The position numbers were made by a program, and so were the translations under genes. A stretch of 64,000 bases of DNA from Haloterrigena sp. H1 (lineage in GTDB: Archaea; Halobacteriota; Halobacteria; Halobacteriales; Natrialbaceae). The stretch spans positions 434,001 to 498,000 of the forward strand of contig NZ_SMZK01000001.1 of the NCBI RefSeq assembly GCF_005938085.1, in the 5' to 3' direction. Position 1 is the first letter of the stretch, and every line of letters starts with the position of its first letter. Below, in pieces: positions 61,648 to 64,000 of this stretch. Under the pieces are notes generated by a model that saw only the letters and a program-made list of their open reading frames with translations, did no database searches and had not been told where the DNA came from.

Positions 61648-62943
61648 TTATCGTTCGACTCGTAGTTCGGTCTTGTCGGCGACCGCCTCGGCCTCTTCGA
61701 ACTCCCCACCACCGAGCAATCCGCGCGTCGCCTTCTTTGCCCACTCGACGGCCGGCTGCTCGAAGGTGTTGACGCCGTAGAGTTCGCCCGCGAGCACGCA
61801 GGCGGCTTCCAGTCCGTAGAGCAAGCCGCCGAGTTCGTACTCGTCGACGCGCTCGAGTTCGATGCGGACGTTCGGCCGGCCGGCAGCCGCGAGGCTCGCT
61901 TCCGTGGCTTCGAACTCGGCCTCGAGCAACTCGCCAAGCGTCGCATCACCCAGATACGACAGCTCCGCAACGTCTGTATCCGGAATCTGTCGGTCGGTTT
62001 CCTCCTGTGTCGTGACGAACGTGACGAGTTTATCGCGCGGGCCCGCGCGATAGAGTTGTAGCTGTGAGTGCTGATCGGTGACGCCAAGCGCTCGAACCGG
62101 CGTCTGTCCGAGGTCGTCCTTGCCGAGGCTCTCGGCCCACAGCTGGGCGAACCACTCGGCAGAAGTCTCGAGCGACTCCGCATACGGCATCATCGCGTTC
62201 ACGCCCGCGCCGCGTTCGTCTAACGCGTACGCGGTCGCGCCGTAGGCGTAGGCCGGGCACTCGAACAACGATCCCGAGAGGGTCTCGGCCTCGGCGGCCG
62301 CACCCTCGAGCAGTGCCTCGAGATCGTGGCCACAGACGGCCGCGGCGACCATACCGACGGCAGAAAGCGCCGAGAACCGTCCCGGCACACCGTCGGGAAC
62401 CTTCAGTGCGGGAAGATCGTGACGGTCTGCCAGATCACGAAGCGGTCCGGAATCGCCGGTCGTAACGATCGTCCGCTCGGTCCAGTCGACACCAGCCGAT
62501 TCGAAGGCCTCGCGCACGACCAAGAAATTCGCGAGCGTCTCTGCCGTCGTCCCCGACCGCGAGACCACGTTGATCGCCGCGTTGTCGAGAGACACGCGCT
62601 CGAGATGGCTCGTGATCCACTCGGGGTCGACGTTGTCCAGGAAGACCGTCTCGGTGTCCGACTCGAGTGCGTTCGTGATCGTTGCCGCTCCGAGTGAGCT
62701 CCCGCCGATGCCGACGGTGAACAAGACCTCGGCGTCAGCGATCGGCTCGACCGCAGTCCGAATCTCGTCGGGGTCGGTTCGCTGGGGGAGATTCAGCGCT
62801 TCGTAGCCGTGCTCTTGATTTTCCATTCCGCGCTCGATGCGCTCGTGGGCGGCTGCGACGTGATCGTCCAGTCGCTCGAGTGATTCTCTCGAGACGCCCG
62901 GTGCTGCGACTGTTGCAAGTGCGTTCCCGATATCGACGTTCAT
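61648..62943 (-). CDS. pgi: Glucose-6-phosphate isomerase
   Basis: A 431-residue cytosolic enzyme interconverting glucose 6-phosphate and fructose 6-phosphate. Markers: FTVGIGGSSLGAATITNALE, INVVSRSGTTAETLANFLVV, KVPDGVPGRFSALSAVGMVA and LGVTDQHSQLQLYRAGPRDK. The C-terminal VNTFEQPAVEWAKKATRGLL is the PGI signature 2 region with its catalytic Lys environment. The start MNVDIGNALATV at 62943 gives the normal haloarchaeal length. It sits 548 bp from the 16S start and is divergent from the rRNA operon. Confidence 0.94.
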   Translation of the reverse strand: MNVDIGNALATVAAPGVSRESLERLDDHVAAAHERIERGMENQEHGYEALNLPQRTDPDEIRTAVEPIADAEVLFTVGIGGSSLGAATITNALESDTETVFLDNVDPEWITSHLERVSLDNAAINVVSRSGTTAETLANFLVVREAFESAGVDWTERTIVTTGDSGPLRDLADRHDLPALKVPDGVPGRFSALSAVGMVAAAVCGHDLEALLEGAAAEAETLSGSLFECPAYAYGATAYALDERGAGVNAMMPYAESLETSAEWFAQLWAESLGKDDLGQTPVRALGVTDQHSQLQLYRAGPRDKLVTFVTTQEETDRQIPDTDVAELSYLGDATLGELLEAEFEATEASLAAAGRPNVRIELERVDEYELGGLLYGLEAACVLAGELYGVNTFEQPAVEWAKKATRGLLGGGEFEEAEAVADKTELRVER

Positions 62944-63491
62944 ATTTCTGCACGCGCTCGCCTGGGGTAAAGACGTTCCGTGACGGAATCTGTCGAAACT
63001 GAAATCAATAGTCATGTTAGCCACTTGGCACGGTCCTCAGCCATCGATAGTAGACTCCAATCGTCAGAACGCCTGCCCTTGCTCGATACAGACCGGACGA
63101 ATTATCGAATTACTGGCAACTAGAACTGAATATTGTCCATTCCTTCTGTATGGTATTCTCTCTCTTTGAAGTCTCGGTTCGTAGGCCTTAAGTAGTGGTC
63201 AGCGATTGTGATTATATACGAAGAAGCAGGCGGCGTGGATGACACGCGCCGTCGGCTCGGACGGTTCAGGTTCGAAGGGGTTATGTACCCCTGATGGCCT
63301 ACAAATACGTCCGAAGGAAATGAGGATTCCACCCCTGCGGTCCGCCGTACAGATGGGATCTGATGTTAGCCTTGGTAGTTCGGTGACGCCCGATCGGTCG
63401 TTTGATCTGCGTCAGCGAACGTGTGGACCCATGTGTGAGTGTATTTACATTCACCGCCAACTCCCCCAGCTTCGCTGGGGAAGAGCATTAC
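62944..63491 (+). promoter_or_regulatory. rRNA promoter and leader region
   Basis: The gap before 16S contains haloarchaeal-type rRNA promoter blocks. The best is ttcgaaggggttatgtaccc (63271-63290), close to the repeated Halobacterium rRNA promoter. A weaker ttcgtaggccttaagtagtg lies at about 63178-63197, and gattatatacg at about 63210. Downstream, ccgccgtacagatgggatct and gttagccttggtagtt (63343-63380) match the conserved pre-16S leader, part of the processing stem whose 3' half is outside the window. A 7-bp hairpin (ccccagc-ttc-gctgggg, 63464-63480) precedes 16S. Confidence 0.7.

Positions 63492-64000
<509 letters not shown>

Overview
The window is a chromosomal segment of an extremely halophilic archaeon, most likely a member of the Natrialbales/Natrialbaceae. 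This rests on the high GC content, very acidic predicted proteins, archaeal information-processing genes (TFB, RPA with its partner, aIF5B, NOB1), the archaeal shikimate entry enzymes, and a haloarchaeal 16S rRNA whose 5' end begins at about 63492. The genus cannot be fixed from the sequence alone. Most genes look core and housekeeping. No prophage, integrase, CRISPR array, intact insertion sequence or tRNA gene was seen.

Layout, left to right. 1-8.7 kb: 3' part of pyruvate kinase, an NfeD/SPFH membrane pair, a winged-helix protein with a Tat-like N-terminus, a HAD hydrolase, a house-cleaning NTPase, TFB and type I dehydroquinate dehydratase. 8.7-19.2 kb: archaeal dehydroquinate synthase, a second HAD enzyme, a SprT-like protease, a CDF zinc exporter, an amidase, and the leftward operon trpC-trpB-trpA-ADTH synthase. 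19.3-24 kb: an RPA/RPA-associated pair, a DapA-family lyase and a mannose-1-phosphate guanylyltransferase. 24-30.6 kb: a ba3-type terminal oxidase operon, with a divergent unit encoding a TauE/SafE-like membrane protein and a CcoI-type copper ATPase. 30.6-43.4 kb: CDGSH protein, FAD oxidoreductase, Hsp20, radical SAM protein, TRAM protein, MBL hydrolase, methyltransferase, glycosyltransferase, SIMPL lipoprotein, and carA divergent from an Lrp regulator. 43.4-53.2 kb: PAS histidine kinase, VOC protein, PHP protein, lipid kinase, IDI-1-like NUDIX protein, dehydrogenase, TrmO-like protein in a lower-GC patch, MoaB and a 5-formyl-THF cyclo-ligase family protein. 53.7-64 kb: pyrG-guaA operon, aIF5B, PRC-barrel/NOB1, CPBP protease, phosphoglucose isomerase, and an rRNA leader running into 16S rRNA at the right edge.

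How genes work together. ADTH synthase and the archaeal DHQ synthase make dehydroquinate without DAHP. AroD and the trp enzymes carry this towards tryptophan, and ADTH synthase sits in the trp operon. The ba3 oxidase genes lie beside a copper-handling pair that probably loads its copper centres. pyrG and guaA form a nucleotide amidotransfer operon, and carA lies elsewhere next to its probable regulator.

The most interesting non-coding signals are a pair of TGTACA boxes over the trpC promoter, like the TRP boxes known from a methanogen; two families of short MITE-like hairpin repeats (about 109 bp and about 86 bp, four copies each); a 24-bp perfect palindrome upstream of the SIMPL lipoprotein; and dyads between carA and the Lrp gene. 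At the protein level, the oxidase CuA subunit carries an extra Ig-like C-terminal domain, and the IDI-1-like protein lacks the canonical catalytic cysteine.
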